Source of the DNA: Apium graveolens
Lineage: Eukaryota > Streptophyta > Magnoliopsida > Apiales > Apiaceae
Reading direction: 5' to 3'
DNA length: 64,000 nucleotides
Assembly (NCBI RefSeq): GCF_009905375.1
Contig: NC_133647.1
Coordinates: 47,240,506 to 47,304,505 of the forward strand
The translations under genes were made by a program, and so were the position numbers. This document shows positions 44,844 through 57,400 of this stretch, piece after piece. Position 1 is the stretch's first letter; each line of letters opens with the position of its first letter. The notes below the pieces were generated by a model that searched no databases, was not told the origin of the DNA, and saw only the letters and a list, made by a program, of their open reading frames with translations.

Positions 44844-46970
44844 TGTAATAACCCCAATTTTTTTGGAAATTTTTGAAACCCTTATGAATAGTGTTTTGCT
44901 GAATGAGAAAACTTTTCATGCCACACTATGTAGGGGTTCTGTTATTGGTCTTTTGGGATATTATTGGTACTCTATGTGGTATATAAGTGTATGTAAAGAT
45001 CGTCAGAATCCAATTCCAAACACTTTGATTTTTCCCGGAAATCCACTAGATACGGAAAGAATTGAGTATAAGGTAACATGATAAAAAGGATTTAAATTAA
45101 AGGATTATAAGAAAGGATCATAAAAGGAATACAATATATTGAGAAAGATTAAGGGAACATAAGTAATAAGATCCCGGGTATGATCCCTCAAACGATAAAC
45201 GAAAATGAAAGTTAGGCGAACCGTATAACAGATCAGTGGTCATTAAGCAAACAATTAGAAGCTAATCAAAGAGATTAGAAGGGATGATGACATAGCAATG
45301 TGATATAAGCATGACATAAGGGGAAGGAGATGTGGTTGATTTAAAACCACACAAAGTCAAGGCTAGAAAGGTAATTAACCAAAAAACAAAACAAAAAGCA
45401 ACCAACCAAGCCAAAACATTTCATTTTCATCAAAAAACACAAAACCCCCATTTTCTTCATGAAGCTCTCGACCCCTTTTCTTAAAAAATGAAGATCCAAG
45501 CTCCACCACTTACTATTTAGCAAGGTAATTATCTAAGCTTCCCCATGGATAGTTACATACTTTCTATAAGTTTAAGCTTCTAATTCCAAGCCAATCTTTT
45601 TCTATAAATCATGGAAGAAGATGGTGAATAGTACTTTCTTGAAATTAATTTTTGTGTTCTTGATTTCTTTGAAAGAACAAGCTTGTAGGAGGTTAGATTA
45701 AGGCTTCCATGGGCATTTCAAGGATCTCTCATGGATTAAAAGCTCCAAGGAAGGTATAAACTCCAAACCCTAGCTTTGGTTTTGAGTAATTAGGAATGAA
45801 TATGATTGATATAGTATATGTGAAGCATGAGGCTTGTTTGTTTAAAGTTTGGTTGAGTTTGTAGAGATTAGTTGGTTTTGTGGTGTTTTTGGAGTTGTAA
45901 ATCTTGTTAATTAGTTAATGAACTTAAGTATAGCTTTTAGTTCATGTTTGAGGGTAGTATAAAGTTGATAATATTGAGTTGTTGGGGCTGTTGGAGTGTG
46001 TTTTGGATGGATGTTGGTTTTATGATTGATTTGGGGTTGATTGGTGGTTATTTTGGAATGGTTTAAATTTGGGAAATCGCGTAAACATAGCCGCCATAAT
46101 GCCCGATTTACCGTAGACTGTTTTTGTTCTTAACATCAGAACCCTTGAACTCACTGTTAGGTTTTGACCATTGCCATGTTTAGATAGTTCATGTTACGAG
46201 CTTCGTTTTGATATGTGGTTCGTTTGATTCCGATGAACGGTTTAGGAGAAACGGCCGTTTTAAGTAACGACATTTCTCGAACGAACCCTTACCCCTCGCC
46301 TTACTTTGAAACATATGTTAATGACCTAAAAAGGGTTAATTAGTGTATGAAACAATTATGTTAAGTGTGTTAGGCAGTTAGTAAGACACTCGCGAAAGAA
46401 TCGCCTTGAAACTCGTAATGGTTAAATTATTAAAAATGGTGGAGCCGAGGTACTCGAGTGACTTAAGAGAATCAGTAAGCGCAAAACGAGCGTTAGAGTC
46501 TGAGTTGGTTAGAGTATAGATTTATAAGTGACTTTGGTTTAATTCCAACTTATATGTTGTTTATAGGTTACCAGACTCGCCCCAAGCCATTTATAACCCC
46601 CAGTCGCTCAGGCAAGTTTTCTACCCGTTATACTGTTGTTGTGATGTATATGTGTATATGCATGATCTTGCGATAAATGCATACTTGTTATTAGCAAATT
46701 CTTGGGATATATTGTAGCATGTGATATGGTACATATGCATGCCTGTTTCGTATTCTTGCCATATATATCTGTTGGTTCAATTGATAATACCTATGCTAGA
46801 GAATAGCGGTAATTTGCATATACCCTTAGTATAGGGACCCAAAGGTGAAAGCATTTTCTAAAACCGGGAGTCGAGGATCCCGAGTAGATTTTATATATAT
46901 ATATATTTATATATATATATATATGGTTATAGTTTTCAAAACTATTAATCGAATAAGGTTTATTCGATAA

Positions 46971-47135
46971 CTTTATTTTATTATTGAATATTATTTCGAA
47001 TATTCATCCGAGGACTTATGACTCCTTTTATTTTATTAATTGAATATTATTTGAATATTCATTTGATGATGTATGACTCCTTTATTTTATTTAATGAGTA
47101 TTATTTATAATATTCATTCGAGGTATTATGACTCC
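46971..47135. repeat. 55-bp minisatellite (three units) in LTR1
   Basis: Units end at 47025, 47080 and 47135, each closing in ATGACTCC and containing TGAATATTATTT..GAATATTCAT. The same array is in LTR2 at 56604-56768. Confidence 0.8.
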
Positions 47136-47644
47136 GCTTATTACTGAAATATATTCTTTATTTTATTAAAGAATAAGGTGTCAAGAATCAAACTTATTTT
47201 CGATTATTCAAATAAAGATAGTACTTTCATATAAGTATATCTTTAGTTATTTAATATCCATTTCAAGTATAAGTTTTAAAACTTCTACTTCGATTATTTT
47301 TATAAGGATTATCTTTCTGAGAATATTATTTAAATAATAATATTCAGATATTTTCTAATATATTGGGACTGATTTATTTTAATAAATCAGCAGTACTCCA
47401 AACATTCTTAAAAATGTTTTCGAGTCTTCAAAATGATTTTTAAAGTTAGAGTGGACCCCAAAACTCATTTTTTTTATATTTAAGATCTTCCTTTCAAAGG
47501 GGATTTAAATACTCGCTCAAAACCTGGGGGATCCAGCTCTGTGGTGCATTTTACATTCGCAACGTGGTTGCTGTTTTGAGAAAACAAATGAATTGATTAC
47601 TTACCCAACGTTCGGGAAGTAAGCCCATCTAATTGAGTCGTCAT

Positions 47645-47736
47645 AAGCGACAGGCCGGGGTACGGTCTATCAAAGTGTAAGTGACTGGGTGGCAGTCCAT
47701 CAACGCGTAAGAGGCCGGGTGGCGGTCCAGCACAAG
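47645..47736. repeat. 30-bp GC-rich tandem (three units) in LTR1
   Basis: Units such as GTAAGTGACTGGGTGGCAGT and GTAAGAGGCCGGGTGGCGGT, period 30. The counterpart in LTR2 is at about 57286-57377. Confidence 0.75.
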
Positions 47737-48906
47737 GTCCTTATGTGGCCAGGGTGATGACCGGTGGGGGATTCATCCATCTACTAGTAGAAAAGGTTAC
47801 TTATTGGTATCTTTGCCTGATCAGCAAGATATCAGGTTTATGCCAAAATTCTTTCTTTTCCAAATTTATTGGATATTGCAATTCTGTTCATACTTTACAT
47901 GACAGAGGTTTTCAGGAAATGTATGTATATATATAGGTGTATATATATATTGGGACTTAATGAAGTATATCATAACTTCATTTCCTTCAAAATATTTCAA
48001 AGATTGAATCTATTCAAGTCTTATCTTGTAGTCTCATCAGTGTGATGAACTTTTGAAACTAATTATAACTTGAACGGTGGTAGTTCAAGTAGTATTTGGA
48101 AAAGATATAAGTATATTGGAGTATCTTGTAACTTCATCTTTTAAACTTATATCTAGTAAATGATTATCTTATGCATGACAAAGATTTTCAGAAAAACATT
48201 GAGACAAGGTTAGAAATATGAGATCACCTTGCAACGATATTTTTATACAGTTATACACTGGAACTCTGTGTGTATTATGCAGGGAAGAGGACTTCCCATA
48301 TTTTGAAAAGTATATATGTATATATATACTGAATATTTTGCGACTTCATCGCATTAAGATATCAACTTGGTTCATTTCTTTTGACCAAGACTTTCTTGAG
48401 TACTATGAGAAGGCTCATATATTGTTAATCATTATACATATTATTTTGGTGGGCTTGCTGCTCACCCTTGCTTTCTTCTTTCATCACACAACAACAGATA
48501 GAAAAGATGAACAAGACCAAGCTCCCGATTCGCAAGCGATTAGGAAACGTTCCGCAGTTTCCTATAGGCGTTGATGTCGCTGTAGCTGAGGTAGGAACTA
48601 CCAATAGGCTAGGTTTTCAACTTATGATGTACCAGACTTATGTATAATTATGAATTGTAATAATGGCAAAGAAATGTAAATTTATTCAGAAACCTTTTAA
48701 GGTGTATTGACATATAATTGTGGAATAAAACGACTTGTGATTATTTTTGGATATCCATCTCTGAGACTATAACTTGTGGTGTGTGTGTTTATTGTGGGGT
48801 CACAGTACAGAGTAGTTGATTGTTTATTAAGATTGGGTGTTATTAAGAGAAATGGAACTCGTGACAACCCAGATCCCCGACCCCGGATTTGGGGTTGTTA
48901 CAGAAG

Positions 48907-48918
48907 TGGTATCAGAGC
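48907..48918 (+). other. Primer binding site of the nested chromovirus (tRNA-iMet type)
   Basis: TGGTATCAGAGC four bases after the LTR1 end at 48902. Confidence 0.9.
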
Positions 48919-48939
48919 TAAGCGTTATAAACCTCAGAG

Positions 48940-49375
48940 ATGAAGTGACGTTAAGATAATAAGTACACTAAGATAAATAAGAACTCTTGCCAAGTTCATA
49001 GTCGGACTACCTAATGTAGTACTCACAGTTAAAACCCTTATGGGAACCCTTATAAATATCGTGATAGAAGCGTAGTTCGTTATCGTATATGGTAGCGGGA
49101 CACCGAACCCTGAGGTTGAGGAGTAACAGCGCGATGATGTTTTATTACTAATTGGAGATCGGATTGTGGATCCGATAGAGCGTCCTAACGCAGGACCGGA
49201 TGATGTTGATATTGAGGATGTAACGGTTGAGGAGGTTGTCCTAGAAGGGATTGTTGCTGAGGAGGATCCCGTGAAGGATCCTGACAAGAATGAATAAAGG
49301 ACCACTGAGGAATTGATGACCATTGTTAGGGCAACTCCCAGAGGTAGGATTGGCCGGTCACTACCAGAGGTTCGT
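48940..49375 (+). pseudogene. Acidic N-terminal gag-like relic
   Basis: The frame around 49150-49380 reads DVDIEDVTVEEVVLEGIVAE, then EDPVKDPDKNE, a stop, and TTEELMTIVRATPRGRIGRS. The position just after the primer site fits the start of gag, but there is no diagnostic domain. It is cut at about 49375 by polymerase-type sequence. Confidence 0.45.
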
Positions 49376-50170
49376 TCAAGTTTGTAAAGATAGTAGCCCC
49401 TTTAACGCGGCTTACTCGTAAGGCTGAGAAGTTTGAATGGACAGAGAGACGTGAGAATAGCTTTCAAGAAATGAAGCAAAGATTGGTGATGGCCCCTATG
49501 TTGGCATTGCCGGATGGAAAAAGGAGATTTTGTGATTTGTATTGACGCTTCGCATAAGGAATTAGGGTGCTTCTTATACAGCACAGCAAGGTAATCGCGT
49601 ACGCGTCAAGAAAATTAAGGGAATATAAAATTCGATATCCCCACCTATGAGCTTGGGCTCATGGCAATAGTTTTGCCCTAAATATTGGAGGCACTACTTG
49701 TATGGAGAGAAGTGCGAGATTTACCTAAGCCATAAGTGCTCTAGTACATTTTTACGTAGAAAGAGCTCAACATACGCCAGAAGAGGCGGTTAGAGCTAAT
49801 CAAGAATTAGGATTGGGAGATTCTTTATCATTCGGGGAAAGCCGATGTGGTGGCTGATGCCCTTAGTAAAAAAAAAGGAGAGACTCAAGATGATAAGGTC
49901 TTTGGGAGAGTTTATAAGAGATTTTGGAAATAGAAGTGAAGGTAACCGGAGCTGGTACCAAAAAGCTGTTTGAGATTGCTATGCGGTCTGAATTATTGGA
50001 AAATTTATTATTTTGCCAAGAAAAAGTGATGAATGAAGGAAGAGAGCCAACAATTAGATAAAAGATTAATACCGAGAAAGATGATAAGGGAATAATGAGA
50101 TATTCCTACAGAATTTGGGTTCCAAATGTTCAAGAGCTTAAAGATGAGATCTTAGATAAAAGCTAGTTTG
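49376..50170 (+). pseudogene. Misplaced RNase H and integrase-start fragment
   Basis: Reads, with frameshifts, FVKIVAPLTRLTRKAEKFEW, SFQEMKQRLVMAPMLALPDG, ASHKELGC, IAYASRKLREYKIRYP and SGKADVVADAL. This is the RT end and RNase H of a chromovirus, followed by the start of integrase (EFGFQMFKSLKMRS-like). It lies upstream of gag, the wrong place for a Gypsy element. Confidence 0.75.
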
Positions 50171-50439
50171 AGGAATAAGATTTAGAGCAAACCCTGAACG
50201 TGATAGTCAGGGAGGTCGCCATCAAGATAGAAGGAACCCGTAACATGATGAAGTGGAAAATGAGGATTTAAAATATGTAGGATGACCCCGATTATGGGGA
50301 GGAGGAGGCAATGTTCAGACTAAGGAAACAGAAGCCGAGTAAGGAAAGGAGACCCGAGACGGTACTCCTATACGAAAATTTATGGACCTTTCTAAAAAGA
50401 ACTTAGACTATTATCCCCAACCACCACCTTGAGGAAACA

Positions 50440-50820
50440 ACGTGGTAGGAAATTCTTTCATGACCTTTAAGTCGCTAAGCTCTCAGAGTTCCAAGGAACA
50501 GGTTGACCCAGTCGAGGCAAGAGCCTGGCTAAAGGAAATAGAGGAATCATTTGAGATTCTAAATGATTGACGAACCACAAAAGACTGTTTTTGTCACTTA
50601 CCCTCCTAAGAGAGAGACCACCCGCTGGTGAAAGGCCAAGAAAGGCACGAAGCAAGAGATTATAATAAACTGATTAAAGTTCAGCCAATTGTTTTCGGGA
50701 AAGTAATTCCCAAGGTTATGGAGATAGTGTAAAAGCTTTAGAGCCAGAACAAAGGCAGACGAGTATGATGAATTATGAATCTAAGTTGTAAAAGTTATCA
50801 AGATTCGTTCTGAGGGCATG
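50440..50820 (+). pseudogene. Gag core relic of the nested chromovirus
   Basis: EQVDPVEARAWLKEIEESFE followed by IL and a stop corresponds to DPVIANTWIKEMERTFEL of Tekay-1 Gag. Stops and frameshifts follow. The minus-strand frames over it are shadows. Confidence 0.6.
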
Positions 50821-51439
50821 AATCCAGAATGATGGGATGTTTGAAATCAATGTTTATGTTGTGTTGGTTTATGAAATAATGATAAGAGAAAGGAAAATAA
50901 AAAGAAACTGAAGTGGAAAAGAATATAAAGGCAATAGAGTTTGAGGAATAATAAGGAAGCCGAGTATGAGGAAACCCTAAAGACTCGTAGCAATAGAAAT
51001 AGAAGAGTATGCATTCGTCAGGATAAGGGTGATTCACCATGAGTTGAAGTTGATGATTGAAGGCATAAGAGATACATATATTTTATCCCCTGTAAGTTGG
51101 GAGGATTCGAGGAAACCTTGAGATAATTCGAAGGATAAATAATGAGACGCGGATAGACTGAGGAGACAAGAAAGTAAGAAATTAGGAAAATTGGATGAAG
51201 GAAGTGACCTTCAAGAATGTGAAGTGTAAGACCGGTGGCTTGATACCCAGAAAGGGAGACGCCAGGTATGAAAGATATCCCAACATTGAGATGACTGTTG
51301 AAATAAACAACAAAAGTAAATAAGGAATTATTAAGAAGAAGTTCCCGTTGAACACGACCAATATCTTCCAGAACATCCTTGTTATTGTTACCAAATTAGG
51401 CAAGAAAAGCGGATGACCATTGTTATCTTTTGGAGGCCA

Positions 51440-52270
51440 TATGGATTGACCTCAATTTGAATAAGGATGCTATTATGAAATTAGGTATAGACTATCGAGG
51501 TGGGAATGATGAATAAGATAATCTATCAAGGATATATGACTTGATTTATCCATGGAAGGATGCAAGTACCTTTTTAAAGGTGGGATTAAGGATATAACTT
51601 CGATAACTTGAGATGAACCGTAGGGGAATGCATGAAGGTTGGCATTTCACCCTTAATAGGGATAGTATGAGTTTTGACAGTATGAATTGGAAAATATTAA
51701 GGTAATGATGACCTTTAAGTATCAGTGGAGAAAATTTTTCAGAAACATATAGATAATGGTTCTAGTATTAGTAAAGGGTATTTTGATATGCCCTGTATCT
51801 AGGGAATACAGGAGGAACGAATCAAGGATAACCTTAGAGGTTTTACAAGGAGAAAGGTAATAATCAAAGTTCTCAAGAATAGACATGTTGATAAAGGAAA
51901 TATGACGTAACTATAATGATGCCAAGTGGGGCACGTGTTAAACCACGAGAAAGTATGGATCGAACCAGTAAAGGTCGAAATTATTCAGGGCAATTAGGAC
52001 CTAAGATAAAAGATGTTCTAAGTATGATTGAGAGTCAGTCGTGACAGTGATTAACCTCTAAAGACTGAGGCAATAACTTATGGAAAAAAAAACAAAAAAA
52101 TGGTGATAAATGTTTTTTTACTCATCAGATTTTAAGGAAAACATCTTCACACAAGCGGTGATGGGAAATGAGGTAGAAAATTAGTGAAAGTGGTTAAGAT
52201 GACATTGATTGTTAGGAAATATTACCATCAGGAAATGCCAAAGAGGTGGCCGACACTTTAAATGTAAGAG
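51440..52270 (+). pseudogene. RT and RNase H relic of the nested chromovirus
   Basis: Fragments in order: LGIDYRG...NLSRIYDLIY ([11 protein letters not shown]...PLPRIDDLF), ESRITLEVLQGER (..RITLEVLRQEKLY), GTC.TTRK..NQ (GHVIG...VDP zone), and near 52225 SGNAKEVADTLN ([13 protein letters not shown]). Heavily mutated. The centre of RNase H is missing here, and it is that part which is found misplaced at 49376. Confidence 0.55.
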
Positions 52271-53729
52271 GATAATTATAGGCGCTCGTGCGAGAGGAAT
52301 ACAGTGATGATGGTTGTAGCCGGGAAGGTTGTATTACGGTTCGGAAGATTGACATTCCTTCTGATGACTGTGCAATACTCAACCGTAATAGTAGTTGGGT
52401 AAAGGTTTAATTCGTGTAATCTCCATTAGCGGGCTATCTATCTCAGAAGATACTATCTTGAGATAAGCCAGGACCATGTTTCAAAAAGGACTATACGAAC
52501 CCTTGAGTTAAGTCTTCTATTTAAGGCGTACGATTAAAAATGGTATTAACCTGCTATCGTTGCTTTGACTGAAACTCTTCTGCAATTTTATCTGCTTCAT
52601 GTCATGTATGTATGTCAGGATCAGGAGTGTTCTTCATGAATCATGAATGGCGATTATGTTACCTCCTTAGAAGGATTTGATACGACATGTATGGACTCCG
52701 TATGGTTAGATATTAAGATTTCATGGAACGTGAATGACGACAGTAGGTCAGTAGTGGACCATAGTAATGCAGCAATGATTCTGCGAGTAATGAGCTGATT
52801 ACAACCGTGAGAGTTGTATTGGAATGGAGGTTGAGATTAAGTACCACTAATCGGGTCGTGTTGACGTATAAGTTATCTTTGATAGAAAAACTAGGTCGAT
52901 TATTTACCTATTGAGTATCCATTCCTTCTTATCAATAGGGAGTCGTGTTACTATATGAGGAAGGTTGCGGTGCAAGCATAGAATTCTAGTAACGACGATG
53001 TATAAAATGAGATTCCAGATTCGATTTTCGATGTCGAGGGAGTTTCAAAGGTGATTGAGTATAAGCTCGAGGAAGAGCATGGGTCCATAGAATGATGGAC
53101 GGAATAGCAAAAATATTTAGGCATGTGAAATACGATGCTATAATTCTTGATGTTGATATAAATACATATATGTTTTGTTCTCCTATGAAAAACCTCTATA
53201 GTCAGAGGTAGGTTCCAAGCCAGATATTTTATGGCAGTATATTTTTTTTATATATATAATTCTCTTCAATTCATTCTTTTCTCTCATTTCCATTTCATGT
53301 AAGTTGAGAAGAACAACCCTTCCAGAAGGGGAGGTATTGCTGAATGACTATCTATCTGTGTGATAGAAGCCTAGTAGGATACCACATGTTGTTTAATTGC
53401 TTGTCAAGTACTAAAGGCTGGCCACCTTCTGTACTAACTATGCGATATAACAAGTGTTCATGATCATAGTGATCTCTCAATAAATTCTTTTACTTCTATA
53501 TGAAGGATTAAGCTTTTGAAGATAGAAGCAGCTGAAAAAGGAGTAGTAAAGTTGTGGTGGTATTCGGAATGGAAACACATTCGTGATACTAAGGTTGACG
53601 AGGTTATTAAAAGGTTATAGAACGCTAACGAGCAAAAGTGTAACCAGTATAATATTAGGAACGGAAGGTAGTAGCGATTACGAACTGGAAAAGAATGGGT
53701 ATTGAGAAGCAAAAGCTCTAATGCTAAAA

Positions 53730-54486
53730 GCTATAATGAGAGTCTGTGCAATAGACTTGAAAGAAATTGGAATGATCACTTAACGCGGATTGAGTTATCT
53801 TACGATAATAGATTGCATGTCAGGTATCGAGATGTCATCTTATGAGATTTTTGAGGGAAGACAATGTCGATCCCCCTTATGTTAGGATGAAGTTGTAGAG
53901 CGCAAGATACTCGGACCCGCAGTAGTCCAATGGACCATGGATATAATAGATCTAATTAGAGGACGGATGGTAGTAACCCAAGATGGACATAAGAGGTATG
54001 CTGATTTGACTCAAAAGGACAAAGAGTATGAAATAGGGGACCTAGTGTTGTTATAGGTATTCCCTTGGAAAGGATTGATGAGGTTTGGAAAGAAAGGAAA
54101 GTAAGTCCACGAATTGTTGGACCCTTGGATATACTAAAACATATTGGGAAGTTAGCATACGAGCTAGCCCTACCCCCGAACCTGTAGCAAGTCATAACGT
54201 GTTCCACGTATCAATGTTAAGGAAGTATAATTCGGATGCCAGACAAATAGGGGCATATGAGCACATAGACACACAACCCGACATAACCTATATGGAGCAA
54301 CCAGGAAGGGTTAGAGAGTGAAAAGGAACAAGTGCTTAGGAGAAGGGTTATTAAACTAGGCAGAGTTGGTGGTAGGACCACAATGTGGGAAAATTTACTC
54401 GAGAGTTAGAAAGTGCAATGCTAAGAGAGTATCCCTATTCATTTTCTATCTGATTCCGGGATGGAATCCTTTTAAGGAGGGGAGAC
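53730..54486 (+). pseudogene. Integrase C-terminus and chromodomain relic of the nested chromovirus
   Basis: From about 53735: RVCAIDLKEIG, then in another frame EIFEGRQCRSPLCWDEV, LIRGRMVVTQDGHKRYADLT and KDKEYEIGDLVLL, continuing as in 44366-44843. It ends at the polypurine tract (AAGGAGGGGAGAC, 54474-54486). Confidence 0.7.
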
Positions 54487-57400
54487 TGTAATAACCCCAA
54501 TTTTTTTGGAAATTTTTGAAACCCTTATGAATAGTGTTTTACTGAATGAGAAAACTTTTCATGCCACACTAGTAGGGGTTCTGTTATTGGTCTTTTGGGA
54601 TATTATTGGTACTCTATGTGGTATATAAGTGTATATAAAGATCGTCAGAATCCAATTCCGAACACTTTGATTTTTCCCGGAAATCCACTAGATACGGAAA
54701 GAATTGAGTATAAGGTAACATGATAAAAAGGATTTAAATTAAAGGATTATAAGAGAGGATCATAAAAGGAATACAATATATTGAGAAAGGTTAAGGGAAC
54801 CTAAGTAATAAGATCCCGGGTATGATCCCTCAAACGATAAACGAAAACGAAAGTTAGGCGAACCGTATAACAGATCAGCGGTCATTAGGCAAACAATTAG
54901 AAGCTAATCAAAGAGATTAGAAGGGATAATGACATAACAATGTGACATAAGCATGACATAAGGGGAAGGAGATGTGGTTGATTTAAAACCACACAAAGTC
55001 AAGGCTGGAAAGGTAATTAACCAAAAAACAAAACAAAAAGCAACCAACCAAGCCAAAACATTTCATTTTCATCAAAAAACACAAAACCCCCATTTTCTTC
55101 ATGAAGCTCTCGGCCCCTTTTCTTAAAAAATGAAGATCCAAGCTCCACCACTTACTATTTAGCAAGGTAATTATCTAAGCTTCCCCATGGATAGTTACAT
55201 ACTTCCTATAAGTTTAAGCTTCTAATTCCAAGCCAATCTTTTTCTATAAATCATGGAAGAAGATGGTGAATAGTACTTTCTTGAAATTAATTTTTATGTT
55301 CTTGATTTCTTTGAAAGAACAAGCTTGTAGGAGGTTAGATTAAGGCTTCCATGGGCATTTCAAGGATCTCTCATGGATTAAAAGCTCCAAGGAAGGTATA
55401 AAATCCAAACCCTAGCTTTGGTTTTGAGTAATTAGGAATGAATATGATTGATATAGTATATGTGAAGCATGAGTCTTGTTTGTTTAAAGTTTGGTTGAGT
55501 TTGTAGAGATTAGTTGGTTTTGTGGTGTTTTTGGAGTTGTAAAACTTGTTAATTAGTTAATGAACTTAAGTATAGCTTTTAGTTCATGTTTGAGGGTAGT
55601 ATAAAGTTGATAATATTGAGTTGTTGGGGCTGTTGGAGTGTGTTTTGGATGGATGTTGGTTGTATGATTGATTTGGGGTTGATTGGTGGTTGTTTTGGAA
55701 TGGTTTAAATTTGGGAAATCGCGTAAACATAGCCGCCATAATGCCCGATTTACCGTAGACTGTTTTTGTTCTTAACATCAGAACCCTTGAACTCACTGCT
55801 AGGTTTTGACCATTGCCATGTTTAGATAGTTCATGTTACGAGCTTCGTTTTGATATGTGGTTCGTTTGATTCTGATGAACGGTTTAGGAGAAACGGCCGT
55901 TTTAAGTAACGACGTTTCGCGAACGAACCCTTACCCCTCGCCTTACTTTGAAACATATGTTAATGACCTAAAAAGGGTTAATTAGTGTATGAAACAATTA
56001 TGTTAAGTGTGTTAGGCAGTTAGTAAGACACTCGCGAAAGAATCGAATTAAAACTCGTAATGGTTAAATTATTAAAAATGGTGGAGACGAGGGTACTCGA
56101 GTGACTTAAGAGAATCAGTAAGGGCAAAACGAGCGTTAGAGTCTGAGTTGGTTAAAGTATAGATTTACAAGTGACTTTGGTTTAATTCCAACTTATATGT
56201 TGTTTATAGGTTACCAGACTCGCCCCAAGCCATTTATAACCCCCAGTCGCTCAGGCAAGTTTTCTACCCGTTATACTGTTGTTGTGATGTATATGTGTAT
56301 ATGCATGATCTTGCGATAAATGCATACTTGTTATTAGCAAATTCTTGGGATATATTGTAGCATGTGATATGGTACATATGCATGCCTGTTTCGTATTCTT
56401 GCCATATATATCTGTTGGTTCAATTGATAATACCTATGCTAGAGAATAGCGGTAATTTGCATATACCCTTTGTATAGGGACCCAAAGGTGAAAGCATTTT
56501 CTAAAACCGGGAGTCGAGGATCCCGAGTACATTTTATATATATATATATATATATATGGTTATAGTTTTCAAAACTATTAATCGAATAAGGTTTATTCGA
56601 TAACTTTATTTTATTATTGAATATTATTTCGAATATTCATCCGAGGACTTATGACTCCTTTTATTTTATTAATTGAATATTATTTGAATATTCATTTGAG
56701 GATGTATGACTCCTTTATTTTATTTAATGAATATTATTTATAATATTCATTCGAGGTATTATGACTCCGCTTATTACTGAAATATATTCTTTATTTTATT
56801 AAAGAATAAGGTGTCAAGAATCAAACTTATTTTCGATTATTCAAATAAAGATAGTACTTTCATATAAGTATATCTTTGGTTATTTAATATCCATTTCAAG
56901 TATAAGTTTTAAAACTTCTACTTCAATTATTTTTATAAGGATTATCTTTCTGAGAATATTATTTAAATAATAATATTCAGATATTTTCTAATATATTGGG
57001 ACTGATTTATTTTAATAAATCAGCAGTACTCCAAACATTCTTAAAAATGTTTTCGAGTCTTCAAAATGATTTTTAAAGTTAGAGTGGACCCCAAAACTCA
57101 TTTTTTTATATTTAAGATCTTTCTTTCAAAGGGGATTTAAATACTCGCTCAAAACCTGGGGGATCCAGCTCTGTGGTGCATTTTACATTCGCAACGTGGT
57201 TGCTGTTTTGAGAAAACAAATGAATTGATTACTTACCCAACGTTCGGGAAGTAAGCCCATCTAATTGAGTCGGCATAAGCGACAGGCCGGGGTACGGTCT
57301 ATCAAAGTGTAAGTGGCTGGGTGGCAGTCCATCAATGCGTAAGAGGCCGGGTGGCGGTCCAGCACAAGGTCCTTATGTGGCCAGGGTGATGACCGGTGGG

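Larger units (their letters stand above)
44844..48902 (+). repeat. LTR1 of the nested chromovirus (4,059 bp)
   Basis: TGTAATAACCCC ... GGTTGTTACA, followed by the primer site. It pairs with 54487-58536. Sampled stretches show about 7 differences in 560 bp and about 12 in 520 bp, so roughly 98% alike by eye. It contains a (TA)n run (46891-46924), a 55-bp triple repeat and a 30-bp triple repeat. Confidence 0.85.

Noticed and set aside
47745..47936. Short ORFs shared by both LTRs of the nested element (also 48218-48574 and 57948-58208)
   Set aside because: Repeated only because the LTRs are repeated, and no recognisable protein; lengths differ between the two copies.
49402..51403. Minus-strand ORFs across the nested element interior
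   Set aside because: Shadows of degraded gag-pol on the plus strand.
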